Assembly: GCA_963719165.1 (NCBI GenBank) | Contig: CAVRAV010000001.1 | Location: 992,001 to 1,056,000 of the forward strand | DNA: 64,000 bases | Direction of reading: 5' to 3' | Source: JAOUEA01 sp963719165 | GTDB lineage: Bacteria; Actinomycetota; UBA4738; HRBIN12 | In this document: piece after piece, positions 52,278-61,820 of the stretch | Numbering within the stretch: position 1 is the stretch's first letter | Layout: each line of letters opens with the position of its first letter | Notes under the pieces: generated by a model | Told to the model about the DNA's origin: nothing | The model's input: only the letters and a program-made list of their open reading frames with translations | Database searches by the model: none | Position numbers and translations under genes: made by a program

Positions 52278-55200
52278 GTGAGCAACGGACAGGACGAGAC
52301 GGCGGCCTGGCGCCCTGGAATCCAAGGTTCGATACTCGACCGCATGGGGGCGATGAAGCGCGCTCCGCAGGGATCAGACCGGACGGGTGTCCGCGCGGAT
52401 AGCCGAAGCACGCCGCCTACCGGCACGGCCGAGGAGATCAGGACGTTCCTCATCGCGGATGTTCGCGGATACACCCTCTTCACCCAGGAGCGCGGTGACG
52501 AAGCGGCTGCCACGCTCGTGGCTCGGTTCGCCGAAATCGTTCGCGAGCAGGTGGAGGCTCGGGACAGCTCGGTGATCGAGCTGCGGGGAGATGAGGCCCT
52601 CGCGGTCTTCCGTTCGCCCCGTCAGGCGATCAAGACGGCGGTCGAGCTGCAGGCCCGCCTCCTAGAGGAGACGCTGGCGACGCCGGATCTGCCGCTCCCC
52701 GTGGGGATCGGGCTGGATGCAGGCGAGGCGGTTCAGGTCGAGGGCGGATACCGTGGTGGGGCCCTGAACCTCGCGGCGCGGTTGTGCGGGCAGGCCGGTC
52801 CCGGCGAGATCCTGTGTAGTCAGAGCGTCGTTCACCTCGCTCGCGCGGTCGACGGCATCAGCTACGTCGATCGCGGGGAGCTGCACCTCAAGGGGCTTTC
52901 CGATCCCGTCCACGTCCTGGCGATCGCCTCGGATGAAATCGACGTCGCGGAGCGGATGAGAGCACTCGCGCCGCGGCAGCAGGCGCGGCGGGTGTACCGG
53001 GGAACGCTTCAGTTCCGCGTCCTCGGACCACTCGAGGTGGAGGCGGACATCGGCCCGATCCCTCTCGGGGGACCGAAGCAGCGCGCGGTCCTCGCACATC
53101 TGCTCATCCGAGCGAACGAGCTCGTCCCCGTCGAGACCCTGGTCGATGAAGTCTGGGGCGAAGGACCACCCAAGGAGGCTCGAAACATCATCCAGACCTA
53201 TGTCTCGCGCCTGCGGAAGGCTCTCGGCCAGGACCGCATCCAGAGCCAAGTACCGGGTTATCGCCTGAGGCTCGATTCCTCCGAGTTGGACGCCGCCCGG
53301 TTCGATGCCCTCCTAAGGGACGCGAAGAAGGCCCTCCCCATCGATCCCAACATCGCGGTCGGCACGCTCGACGATGCGTTGGCGCTGTGGCGTGGGCCTG
53401 CTCTTGCCGACCTCGCCGAGCAGCCCGCCCTGGTCGCCGAGGCTGCTCGGCTCGACGACCTTCGACTCGGAGCTCAGCAAGACAGGATCGAGGGGCTGCT
53501 GGCGAGCGGTGCGCAGGCCCGAGCGATCGGTGAGTTGGAGAACCTCCTTACGCGCCACCCATGGCGGGAAAGTCTGTGGGGCCTGCTCATGCTTGCCTTC
53601 TATCGAGAGGGGCGGCAGGCCGAGTCACTGGGCGCGTATCAACGAGCCAGAGAGATCCTGGCCGACGAGCTCGGGATCGATCCCTCGCCCGAGCTCATGA
53701 GGCTCCATGAGCGGGTGCTGAAACAAGATTCGGGACTCGATCTGAGGGGAGAGCCGCTTCGCGGCTACCGGCTCCTCGAGAAGATCGACGACGGACCCAA
53801 GGGCGTCGTGTTCCGCGCAATCCAACCCCACGTCGAGCGCGACGTGGCCGTGAAGATCTTCCACGAGGCGATCGCCATCGATCCCGCGTTCGTCAGGCGG
53901 TTCGATGCGGAGGCCCAAGCGGTCGCCGCCTTGGAGCATCCGCACATCGCCCCGATCTACGACTATTGGCGGGAGCCCGGTCGTGCCTACATCGTCTCCC
54001 GGTTCCTGCGCGGCGGGAGCCTTCGAGCCCTGCAGGAACGAGGGGCCTCGCTGGAGCGGGATCGGGCCGTTCGCGTCGTCGAGCAGATCGCTTCCGCACT
54101 TGCGTTCGCGCACCGGCAGGGCCTGGCTCACGGGAGCGTGCGGTCATCCAATGTCCTGTTCGACGGCGAGGGCAACATCTACCTCGGGGACTTCCTCGTA
54201 GGGATCGGATCGGCCCCGGACCCGGCGGAGGACGTGCGGGAACTCGCCCGCCTCGCCAGGGGACTGCTCGCGAACGACATACCTCAGCGACTCGCGGAGC
54301 TCGCCGAGCGGACCGAGGTCGGGACGGACACACCGGACGCGGATACGTTCGCCCTAGCTGCCCGCACGACGCTCGAACCTAGTGCGGTCGCGGGTCCTCG
54401 ACGGGTGGACCAACGGAACCCGTACAAAGGCCTGCGGGCGTTCACCGAGGCCGACGCCCGCGACTTCTTCGGGCGAGGCGAGCTCACCCAGCGCCTCGTC
54501 ACCAGGCTGAGCGAGGCCGGGCCCGGAGCCAGGTTCCTGGCCGTCGTCGGCCCGAGCGGGGGAGGAAAGTCATCGGCGGTGCGAGCTGGGCTCGTGCCGG
54601 CCATCCGGCGCGGAGCTCTGGGAAATCCGGATGATCGCTTCATCGCCGAAATGTTCCCCGGGGTGCACCCCATGGAGGAGCTCGGGGCGGCCCTGCTTCG
54701 GATCGCGGTGCGGCCGATCCCTCGCCTGCGCGACCTCCTCGAATCCGGGTCTCGGGGGTTGCTCGAAGCCGTCGATCTCCTCGCGCCCGGCGAGGCGGAG
54801 GTCGTTCTGGTGATCGACCAATTCGAGGAAGTCTTCACGCTCGCGTCCGGCGAGCGAGAACGGGAGCGGTTCCTGGAATCGCTTCGCGTGGGGGCGGCCG
54901 ACCCGCAGAGCCGGCTCCGGGTGATCGTGACCCTCAGGGCGGACTTCTACGACCGACCGCTCCTCTACCCCCGGTTCGGGGAGTTGCTCGCGAAACGAAC
55001 CGAAGCGGTCCCGGCCCTCACCCCCGACGAGCTCGAGCAGGCCATCCGGGCCCCAGCCGAAGGGGTCGGCGTCTCGCCCGAGTCGGGACTGGTGGCGGAG
55101 ATGATCGCCGACGTAGCCCACCAGCCCGGCGCGCTCCCGCTTCTCCAATACGCGCTCACGGAGCTCTTCGAACGTCGTCGGGACGATCGGTTGACCCTCG

Positions 55201-58010
55201 CCTCCTACCGGGAGATCGGGGGCGTCGCCGGGGCGCTCTCCGCTCGAGCGGACCGGATCTACGAGGCGACCGACGCGCCGGGCCGACGCGCCGCAAAGCA
55301 GGTGTTCCTGCGGTTGGTCACCCTGGGAGAGGGAAGGCAAGACACTCGGCGCCGTGTCGCAAGGAGCGAGCTCGTCGCGCTCGATGTGGAACTGGAGGCG
55401 ATCGACGTCGTCGTGGACAGCTTCGGGCGCCACCGGCTCCTCACCTTCGATCGCGAGCCTTACACCCGGGAGCCCACGGTGGAGATCGCCCACGAGGCGC
55501 TCCTCGGCGACTGGGGGCGGCTGAGTTCGTGGATCGACGACGCCAGAGAAGACCTCCGCCTGGAACGGGGCCTGGCTCGGGGAGCCTCCGAGTGGCGGGG
55601 CTCCGATGGCGACCCGAGCTTCCTCCTTCGAGGTGCCCGACTGGAGCAGCTCGAGATGTGGGCCGCGACTACGAACCTGGCGATCGGGCGACCGGAGCGC
55701 GCCTACATGAAGTCGAGCGTCGATCAGCGGGACCGTGAGGAGGAGGTGGAGCACCAGCGGCGAGAACGCGAGGCGCAGATCGAGCGGCGATCCGGCCGCC
55801 GGCTCCGGGGCCTCGTCGCCGTGTTCGCGGCCGCGGCCCTCGTCGCCGGATCACTCACCGTCGTCGCCACGAACCAGAGCGGGAGGGCGGAGCGTGAGGC
55901 CCGGATCGCGACGGCGAGGGAACTCGCCGCGGCTGCCGCGGCGAACCTGGGGGTCGACGCCGAGCTCAGCGTCTTGCTCGCGACCGAGGCTGTCGAGACC
56001 ACGCGGTCCTCGGACGGAACGGTTCTTCCCGAAGCGGAGGAGGCGCTCCACCGCGCCGTCGTGGCATCACGCCTCGAGATGGAAGTGCCGGGGGTGGGGG
56101 GACTCCTCGCTTGGAGCCCGAAGGGAGTCTTCGTGACGGAGGGCCCCGAGAACTCGGGCCTGATCGACATCAGAGACGCGGAGACGGGAGTGAGGGTCCT
56201 CGCGTTCAAGGGACATGAGGGGGACGTCAACGACGTCGCATTCAGTCCGGACGGCTCCAGGCTCGCCTCCGCCGGGGATGACGGCATGGTGAAGATATGG
56301 GACCCGTCGACTGGGCGACTCCTTTCGAGCATGTCTCGGGTCGGCGGCGCTTGGGGGGGGCCCTCGTTCAGCGCCGACGGTACCCTCGTCGCCGCAGCGT
56401 GGACAGTGAACGGCGGCTACAACGGCGAGCTTCGGGTCTTGGATCTGTCAACGGACAGCGTGGTCTTGTCGGTCGCGACGGTGGGCGCGATCGACACCGC
56501 CCTCAGTCCGGACGGAAGGCGCGTCGCCGTCGCGTCTTGGTGGCGCAACCACGCCGTCTTCGACGTGGCGACCGGGGAAGAGGCGTTCGAACTCAAGGGT
56601 CCCAACTGTTGCACCGTCCCGGCTTCCCGGGGAGTGTCTTGGAGCCCGGATGGCCGATACATCGCCGCGAGCAGCCAGGACAGCACTCGGGTCTGGGATG
56701 CGGACACGGGAAGGCTCCGTCGCACATTGTCCGGTCACACCGGGTTCGTCTTCAGTGTCGCGTGGAGCCCGGATTCCTCTCGTCTCGTCGCCGGTGGTTC
56801 GGATGGCACCGCGAAGGTGTGGGAGATCGGAGCCAAGGGTTTCCGGGAGCTGTGGTCGCTGTCGGCTCAAGAGACGAAGAGCGGGATCGTGGGGGTGGCC
56901 TTCTCGCCCGATGGGACCCGGGTGATGGCGGGGGACGCAGCGATCTCCGCCGTGAAGGTCTGGGACCTCGGACCTGGCGGCGACGAAGAGTGGGCGAACC
57001 TCCCCACCCCTGGCTTCCCCGCGGCAGAATTCACGCCCGATGGGCGGCGCGTCGCGGCCGGCAGTTGGAACGGCCGGGCAGTGACGATATGGAACCTGCA
57101 GACGCGGCGCTACCTCCGAACCATCGAAGGCAACGCCGACGAGTGCGTGATGCCGCACTGCTTCCACATCCAGTCCATAGCGGTAAACCCGAGCGGTGGG
57201 TCTATCGCAGTTGGCGGCGACGGAGCTTACTGCTGCGGTGGCGAGGTAGCGAGGGTGTGGGATATGGCGACCGGGGAGGAGCTCTACAGGATCGGGCACC
57301 GCTACGACGTCACCCACGTTGCTTTCAGCCCGGATGGAGACTACCTGGTCACCGCGAGCTGGTACGGAACGGCGAAGATCATCGATGGCTCCGGCAGCGT
57401 GATGAGCGTCCTGCAAGAGGACGAGGGGTTCCACCTCAGGGATGCCCGGTTCAGCCCCGACGGTCGCCTGGTGGCGACGGCGGCCGCTTTCGGACTTGGG
57501 GAACTCGGAAGAGGCCGCGTGAAGATCTGGGATTGGGCGAGGGGGGAGGTCGTCCGCACGATCAGCGTCGACGCCTCCTGGTTGGACTTCGATCCAAGCA
57601 GTAGCCGGCTCGCCGTGGCCGGTCCGGAAGGACTCGCAGGGATCTGGAACATGGATACCGGCACGCGCGCTGCCGTGCTCGCGGGGCCCTCCGGGGGAGT
57701 CACCGACATCGCCTTCAGCCCGGACGGATCGGCCGTCGCCACGGCGGGCTACGATGGTTCGGTTCGACTCTTCAACGCAGACACGGGCGCACAGAAGCTC
57801 GTCCTGCGAGGCTCCGGGTGCGCCGTGCAGGGCGTGAACTTCAGCCCGGACGGCACGAAGCTCGCTTCCACGAGCTGGTGCGACGGTGTTCGGATCTGGG
57901 CCCTCGACATCGACGACCTGCTCGACATCGCTCGCCGCGAGGTCGGGAGGCAACTCACCGACGTGGAATGCCGCCAGTACCTTCACGTAGATCGGTGTCG
58001 GCAGGCTTGA
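52278..58010 (+). CDS. Giant multidomain protein: class III cyclase, SARP/BTAD, pseudokinase, STAND NTPase, WD40
   Basis: 1910 residues. (1) Class III cyclase, about 52-215: metal Asp61 (FLIADVRGYT) and Asp105 (LRGDEALAVF), Asn164 and Arg168 in NLAAR. (2) SARP winged helix, about 243-330, and BTAD helical repeats, about 336-482. (3) Kinase fold, about 497-690: Lys526 in VAVK is kept, but the HRD motif is HGS (618-620) and DFG is DFL (638-640), so it is probably a pseudokinase. (4) STAND ATPase from about 714: Walker A GPSGGGKSS (758-766), Walker B VLVIDQFEEVF (Asp847). (5) A helix at about 1177-1196. (6) WD40 repeats from about 1235 to the end, many with FSPDG. The GTG start is weakly supported. 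It may couple a signal sensed by the propeller to cNMP output or transcription; this is inference. Confidence 0.85.
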   Translation: MSNGQDETAAWRPGIQGSILDRMGAMKRAPQGSDRTGVRADSRSTPPTGTAEEIRTFLIADVRGYTLFTQERGDEAAATLVARFAEIVREQVEARDSSVIELRGDEALAVFRSPRQAIKTAVELQARLLEETLATPDLPLPVGIGLDAGEAVQVEGGYRGGALNLAARLCGQAGPGEILCSQSVVHLARAVDGISYVDRGELHLKGLSDPVHVLAIASDEIDVAERMRALAPRQQARRVYRGTLQFRVLGPLEVEADIGPIPLGGPKQRAVLAHLLIRANELVPVETLVDEVWGEGPPKEARNIIQTYVSRLRKALGQDRIQSQVPGYRLRLDSSELDAARFDALLRDAKKALPIDPNIAVGTLDDALALWRGPALADLAEQPALVAEAARLDDLRLGAQQDRIEGLLASGAQARAIGELENLLTRHPWRESLWGLLMLAFYREGRQAESLGAYQRAREILADELGIDPSPELMRLHERVLKQDSGLDLRGEPLRGYRLLEKIDDGPKGVVFRAIQPHVERDVAVKIFHEAIAIDPAFVRRFDAEAQAVAALEHPHIAPIYDYWREPGRAYIVSRFLRGGSLRALQERGASLERDRAVRVVEQIASALAFAHRQGLAHGSVRSSNVLFDGEGNIYLGDFLVGIGSAPDPAEDVRELARLARGLLANDIPQRLAELAERTEVGTDTPDADTFALAARTTLEPSAVAGPRRVDQRNPYKGLRAFTEADARDFFGRGELTQRLVTRLSEAGPGARFLAVVGPSGGGKSSAVRAGLVPAIRRGALGNPDDRFIAEMFPGVHPMEELGAALLRIAVRPIPRLRDLLESGSRGLLEAVDLLAPGEAEVVLVIDQFEEVFTLASGERERERFLESLRVGAADPQSRLRVIVTLRADFYDRPLLYPRFGELLAKRTEAVPALTPDELEQAIRAPAEGVGVSPESGLVAEMIADVAHQPGALPLLQYALTELFERRRDDRLTLASYREIGGVAGALSARADRIYEATDAPGRRAAKQVFLRLVTLGEGRQDTRRRVARSELVALDVELEAIDVVVDSFGRHRLLTFDREPYTREPTVEIAHEALLGDWGRLSSWIDDAREDLRLERGLARGASEWRGSDGDPSFLLRGARLEQLEMWAATTNLAIGRPERAYMKSSVDQRDREEEVEHQRREREAQIERRSGRRLRGLVAVFAAAALVAGSLTVVATNQSGRAEREARIATARELAAAAAANLGVDAELSVLLATEAVETTRSSDGTVLPEAEEALHRAVVASRLEMEVPGVGGLLAWSPKGVFVTEGPENSGLIDIRDAETGVRVLAFKGHEGDVNDVAFSPDGSRLASAGDDGMVKIWDPSTGRLLSSMSRVGGAWGGPSFSADGTLVAAAWTVNGGYNGELRVLDLSTDSVVLSVATVGAIDTALSPDGRRVAVASWWRNHAVFDVATGEEAFELKGPNCCTVPASRGVSWSPDGRYIAASSQDSTRVWDADTGRLRRTLSGHTGFVFSVAWSPDSSRLVAGGSDGTAKVWEIGAKGFRELWSLSAQETKSGIVGVAFSPDGTRVMAGDAAISAVKVWDLGPGGDEEWANLPTPGFPAAEFTPDGRRVAAGSWNGRAVTIWNLQTRRYLRTIEGNADECVMPHCFHIQSIAVNPSGGSIAVGGDGAYCCGGEVARVWDMATGEELYRIGHRYDVTHVAFSPDGDYLVTASWYGTAKIIDGSGSVMSVLQEDEGFHLRDARFSPDGRLVATAAAFGLGELGRGRVKIWDWARGEVVRTISVDASWLDFDPSSSRLAVAGPEGLAGIWNMDTGTRAAVLAGPSGGVTDIAFSPDGSAVATAGYDGSVRLFNADTGAQKLVLRGSGCAVQGVNFSPDGTKLASTSWCDGVRIWALDIDDLLDIARREVGRQLTDVECRQYLHVDRCRQA

Positions 58011-58338
58011 GCGAGATGGAGTCTCATCTGCGCGTCTTCCGCAGCTCGACGGGTTCCGATGGATCGTCCTGAAGAATGCATCGATCAGCCAGCGGGCGGT
58101 AACCACACAACTCGTCTCCGGCAAGTGTGACGCGAGCACGCACCTATCCGCACTCGCGGCGGCGAGTACTCGCCTTCTTGGCCGAGTACAGCGGGCGCAT
58201 CTTCAATGCCGAACGCAAGATCCTGACGCGTGCTGCCTGGAACACCCTCAAGGTGAAGACACGCATTCAAATCCCGTGGGGGCTACCAGGAACACGGTTC
58301 GCACCCCCGTCCACCAACGGCCCATCCCGCGAGGACGA
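58011..58338. other. Intergenic region with degenerate tRNA-Glu fragment
   Basis: No supported gene is seen in these 328 bases between the giant protein gene and copA. The recognisable content is the tRNA-like 3' half at 58247-58288. Confidence 0.6.
58247..58288 (+). repeat. Degenerate copy of the tRNA-Glu 3' half
   Basis: Aligned without gaps to 49873-49914, 38 of 42 bases match, including CTCAAGGTGAAGACACG and TTCAAATCCCGT and the final ACCA. The 5' half of a tRNA is absent and the acceptor cannot pair, so it is not a functional tRNA. It fits a mutated attachment-site copy marking the far end of the island. Confidence 0.8.
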
Positions 58339-61320
58339 TCAGGCCGCGTAGGCCTCAGGTGAGGCCGTGAAGCTGTCGCGACAGCTCTGAGAACAGAAGG
58401 AGTACGTCGTCCCGTCGTATTCCTCGCTCGCGGCGGCCGTCGCCGGATCGATCTCCATGCCACACACGGGGTCCTTCACGGTTGCCACGGTCTCCGCGTT
58501 CTTGACGGGTTCCCGCTCGCCGACCTCCACTCGGACCGAACCGGTGACGGAGCGACCGCCACCGGCGACGACGGGCGGTTTGAACCCGCGGAGCCGGTTC
58601 GCATTCGTCACGACCGAGAGCGAGCTCGCGGCCATCGCCGCGGCCGCGATCATCGGGTTCAGCACGATCCCGAAGGACGGGTACAAGATGCCCGCCGCGA
58701 TCGGGATGCCGATCGCGTTGTAGACGAACGCGAAGAACAGGTTCTGCCGGATGTTGCGCATCGTCGCGCGGCTGAGCGACAGCGCCGACACCACGCCGCG
58801 CAGGTCGCCGGAGATGAGCGTGACGTCGGCCGCCTCGATCGCGACGTCGGTCCCGGTTCCGATCGCGATGCCGACGTCGGCTTGGGCGAGAGCCGGCGCG
58901 TCGTTGATCCCGTCGCCGACCATGGCGACCAACATCCCCTCGTCCTGGAGCCGGAGCACCTCCAGCGCTTTGCCCTGCGGAAGCACCTCCGCGAGGACGC
59001 GCTCGATGCCGACCTGCCGTGCGACGGCCTCGGCGGTGCGTGCGTTGTCGCCGGTGATCATGACGACCTCGAGTCCGAGGTCCCGCAGAGCTCGCACGGC
59101 GGCGGGCGAGCCCTCCTTGATCCGGTCGGCGACCGCGACGAGGCCAGCCGGGCGTCCATCGATCGCGGCGTAGATGGCGGTTTTTCCCTCGGAGGCCAGA
59201 CGCCCGGCGGTCTCCTCCAGCGTCGAGGGATCGGTGCCCGCGTCGGAAAGGAGCTCCTTCCGGCCGACCAGCACCTCGTGCCCCTCGACGGTCGCTCGGA
59301 CCCCATGTCCCGTGACGGAATCGAACGCGCTCGCATCGGTGAGGTCGATCCCTCGTGCCTGGGCTCCCGCCACGATCGCCGACGCAAGCGGATGCTCCGA
59401 TGAGCGCTCGGCGGATGCCACGAGGCGAAGCAGCGCATCGTCGCCGAACCCGTCGGCGACGACGACATCGGTCAAGGCGGGCGCGCCCTTGGTGATCGTT
59501 CCCGTCTTGTCCAGCACGATCGCATCCAGCTTGTGCGCGGTCTCCAACGCCTCCGCCGATCGGATCAGGACGCCGTTCTCCGCACCCTTGCCGGTCCCGA
59601 CCATGATGGAGAGCGGCGTCGCGAGCCCGAGGGCGCACGGGCACGCGATGATCAGCACCGACACGGCGCTCACGAGGGCGAACGTGAGGGCGGGCGACGG
59701 TCCGAAGTCGAACCAGATGACGAACGTCCCGATCGCGATGAACACGACCGCCGGCACGAAGTAGCTGGCGACGAGATCTGCCAGCCGCTGGATCGGTGCC
59801 TTCGAGGCCTGGGCCTGCTCGACGAGCCCGATGATCTGCGCGAGCATCGTGTCGCGCCCGACCTTCGTGGCACGGAACCGGAACGCCCCGGTCTGGTTGA
59901 TCGTCGCCCCGATCACCGTGTCGCCGGCGTCCTTCGAGGCCGGGATCGGCTCTCCGGTCACCATCGACTCGTCCACGGCCGATCGGCCGTCGATAACCTC
60001 GCCGTCGACCGGGATCTTCTCGCCGGGTCGAACCACGATCACGTCGTCGACCTGGACGTCCTCGATCCGGATCTCGCGCTCCTCGCCGTCGCGCACGACG
60101 CGGGCGGTCCTCGCCTGCAGGCCGATCAGCGTGCGGATGGCCTCCCCGGTTCCGGCCTTGGCCCTCGCCTCGAACAGCCGGCCCAGCAGGATCAGCGTGA
60201 GGATCACGCCGACGGCCTCGTAGTAGACCTCTCGGAGGTCGGGCGGCACGGCGCCGGGAGCGACCGTCACGAATAGGGAGTACCCGAACGCCGCGCACGT
60301 CCCGAGCGTGACGAGGGAGTTCATGTCGGCCGTGCGGTGGCTCAGGATGAGCCAGCCGGTGCGGTGGATCGGCCACCCCGTGTAGAGCATCACGGGTGCG
60401 ATGAACGCCAGCTGCACCCACCGGTTCAGCAGGAAGTCCGGCACCCATGTCGCGTGGAAGAGCTGCGTCGCCATGACGGCGACGAGCACGGGCAACGTGA
60501 GGATCGCGCCGACCACGATGCGCCGGGAGAGGTCGCGGATCTCGGCCCGCCGCGCGACCGCTTCCGTATCCTCCGTCTCGGCAGAGCCGGGCTCGCGCCG
60601 TTCCTCGACCCGATACCCGACCGCCTGGACGGCGTCGCGCATCTGCTCGGCGCCGATCTGCGATGGGTCGAAGTCCACGGCGACCCGCTCGGCGCCGTAG
60701 TTGGCCTGGACACGGTCGACGCCTGGGAGGCGGTCGAGCAGTGATTCGATGTTCGTCACGCACGTGGGGCATGAGACTCCGTCGGCGCGGAGCGAGAATT
60801 CCACGCGGGCCGTGCCGCTCACCCGTTGGGTCGGTCCCACCCCCACGGCCCTTGCCACTTCGTGCGTGTGCGACGTGGCGGCGGGAGGTTCACGGCCCGC
60901 CCGCGTCGCCTCCGGCACGGCCGCTCGCTCATCGAGGTCGCCATCTCCCGCCTCGACGAGGAGGGTGCCGTGAAGCATGTTCATCCCACAGGCGAACCCG
61001 AACTCCCCGACGCTCGTCGGCGTGAACTCCACCGTCGTCCGGCCGAACGCGGCGAGCGACTTGCTCACTCCGAAGTCCGGGAAGACCACCCGTGAGGAAC
61101 AATCGCTGTTCTCCTGGCGGTCGAAGACGAGCCGGAGGGGGACGCCTTCCTGGACCCGGATGAGGTTCGGCGAGTAGCCGCCCTTGACGGTGATCTCGAC
61201 TTCCTGGACCCCTCCGCGCACCTCGGCCCGTCGGGCCTGTTTGGGACCGAAGAAGAACCACCCGAGCGCCGCGATCAAGGCCACACCGCCCGCCGTTACC
61301 AGGGCCTCCGTTCCCGTCAC
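58339..61320 (-). CDS. copA: Copper-exporting P-type ATPase with cupredoxin-like, HMA and YHS domains
   Basis: A 993-residue P1B-type ATPase for copper export. After an N-terminal helix (VTAGGVALIAALGWFFF) comes a cupredoxin-like domain (about 30-115; VRLVFDRQENSDCSSRV-type strands, GFACGMNMLHG with Cys and Met ligands). A heavy-metal-associated domain with CPTC follows (about 150-220). The pump core has eight helices, ACPCALG, DKTGTIT and the GDGINDAPAL hinge. A C-terminal YHS-type Cys motif (VKDPVCGMEIDP, YSFCSQSC) completes it. The GTG at 61318-61320 has a GGAGGAG site. It is divergent from csoR. Confidence 0.92.
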   Translation of the reverse strand: MTGTEALVTAGGVALIAALGWFFFGPKQARRAEVRGGVQEVEITVKGGYSPNLIRVQEGVPLRLVFDRQENSDCSSRVVFPDFGVSKSLAAFGRTTVEFTPTSVGEFGFACGMNMLHGTLLVEAGDGDLDERAAVPEATRAGREPPAATSHTHEVARAVGVGPTQRVSGTARVEFSLRADGVSCPTCVTNIESLLDRLPGVDRVQANYGAERVAVDFDPSQIGAEQMRDAVQAVGYRVEERREPGSAETEDTEAVARRAEIRDLSRRIVVGAILTLPVLVAVMATQLFHATWVPDFLLNRWVQLAFIAPVMLYTGWPIHRTGWLILSHRTADMNSLVTLGTCAAFGYSLFVTVAPGAVPPDLREVYYEAVGVILTLILLGRLFEARAKAGTGEAIRTLIGLQARTARVVRDGEEREIRIEDVQVDDVIVVRPGEKIPVDGEVIDGRSAVDESMVTGEPIPASKDAGDTVIGATINQTGAFRFRATKVGRDTMLAQIIGLVEQAQASKAPIQRLADLVASYFVPAVVFIAIGTFVIWFDFGPSPALTFALVSAVSVLIIACPCALGLATPLSIMVGTGKGAENGVLIRSAEALETAHKLDAIVLDKTGTITKGAPALTDVVVADGFGDDALLRLVASAERSSEHPLASAIVAGAQARGIDLTDASAFDSVTGHGVRATVEGHEVLVGRKELLSDAGTDPSTLEETAGRLASEGKTAIYAAIDGRPAGLVAVADRIKEGSPAAVRALRDLGLEVVMITGDNARTAEAVARQVGIERVLAEVLPQGKALEVLRLQDEGMLVAMVGDGINDAPALAQADVGIAIGTGTDVAIEAADVTLISGDLRGVVSALSLSRATMRNIRQNLFFAFVYNAIGIPIAAGILYPSFGIVLNPMIAAAAMAASSLSVVTNANRLRGFKPPVVAGGGRSVTGSVRVEVGEREPVKNAETVATVKDPVCGMEIDPATAAASEEYDGTTYSFCSQSCRDSFTASPEAYAA

Positions 61321-61372
61321 GTCGCTCGTCTCCTCCCGCGCGTCCGACGGGTCGGATGGACCGGCGAACACC

Positions 61373-61422
61373 TTGACGCGCTTCTCCCTCTACCTATACC
61401 CTGGAGGGGTATCATCCGTCAA
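61373..61422. promoter_or_regulatory. Overlapping divergent copA/csoR promoters with a CsoR-type operator
   Basis: On the plus strand, TTGACG (61373-61378) and TATACC (61395-61400) are 16 bases apart. On the minus strand, TTGACG (61422-61417) and GTATAG (61399-61394) are 17 apart. The inverted repeat ATACCC-TGGA-GGGGTAT (61396-61412) overlaps both -10 elements, the form expected of a CsoR operator. Both genes would be silenced without copper and released when CsoR binds Cu(I). Operator identity is inferred from position and sequence. Confidence 0.72.
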
Positions 61423-61454
61423 ACGGGATCTAGGAAGCGATTCGGGAGGCGAAG

Positions 61455-61745
61455 GTGGCGATCCAGGCACGCGGATACGCGGCGAACAAGCAGCAGCTGA
61501 TGGAGCGTCTGGCCAAGATCGAGGGTCAGGTCCGGGGCATCGCGAGGATGGTCGAGGAGGACCGCTACTGCATCGACGTCGTGACGCAGATCAACGCCGC
61601 GAGAGCGGCGTTGGACAAGGTCGGCCTCGGGTTGCTGGACGCTCACGTCCGCCACTGCCTGATCGGCGGACACGGGGGGCCGACCGACCCGGACGAACAG
61701 GCTCGAGAGCTGATGGGTGCCGTGGGCCGGATGGTCTCGCGCTAG
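61455..61745 (+). CDS. csoR: Copper-sensing repressor CsoR
   Basis: A 96-residue, all-helical metal sensor. The Cu(I) ligands are Cys39 (RYCID), His64 and Cys68 (HVRHC), with the spacing of the CsoR class, and YCIDVVTQINAARAALDKVGLGLL matches the family. The GTG start has a GGAGG site. It is divergent from copA and would repress both genes through the operator between them. Confidence 0.93.
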   Translation: MAIQARGYAANKQQLMERLAKIEGQVRGIARMVEEDRYCIDVVTQINAARAALDKVGLGLLDAHVRHCLIGGHGGPTDPDEQARELMGAVGRMVSR

Positions 61746-61820
61746 AGCCGCGGCCGTGCGTCCCCGTCGCCGGCTCCCTTCGAACGAAGGCGGCGGCGCC
61801 CCCTCCCGATCTGAGCTTCT

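Larger units (their letters stand above)
49915..58288 (+). mobile_element. Probable integrated island at tRNA-Glu
   Basis: The segment begins at the 3' end of tRNA-Glu and ends in a degenerate copy of its 3' half (58247-58288). An exact 18-base copy of the tRNA end lies inside at 51039-51056, so the region may be two adjacent insertions (49915-51056 and 51057-58288). It carries a membrane protein, a TolB-like lipoprotein and the 1910-residue cyclase/STAND protein. No integrase, transposase or phage gene is seen. The first two genes look less GC-rich than the neighbouring core. Integration is inferred from the repeats. Confidence 0.55.

Noticed and set aside
58247..58288. A second functional tRNA-Glu
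   Set aside because: Only the 3' half is present, with changes that break the T-arm and acceptor pairing.
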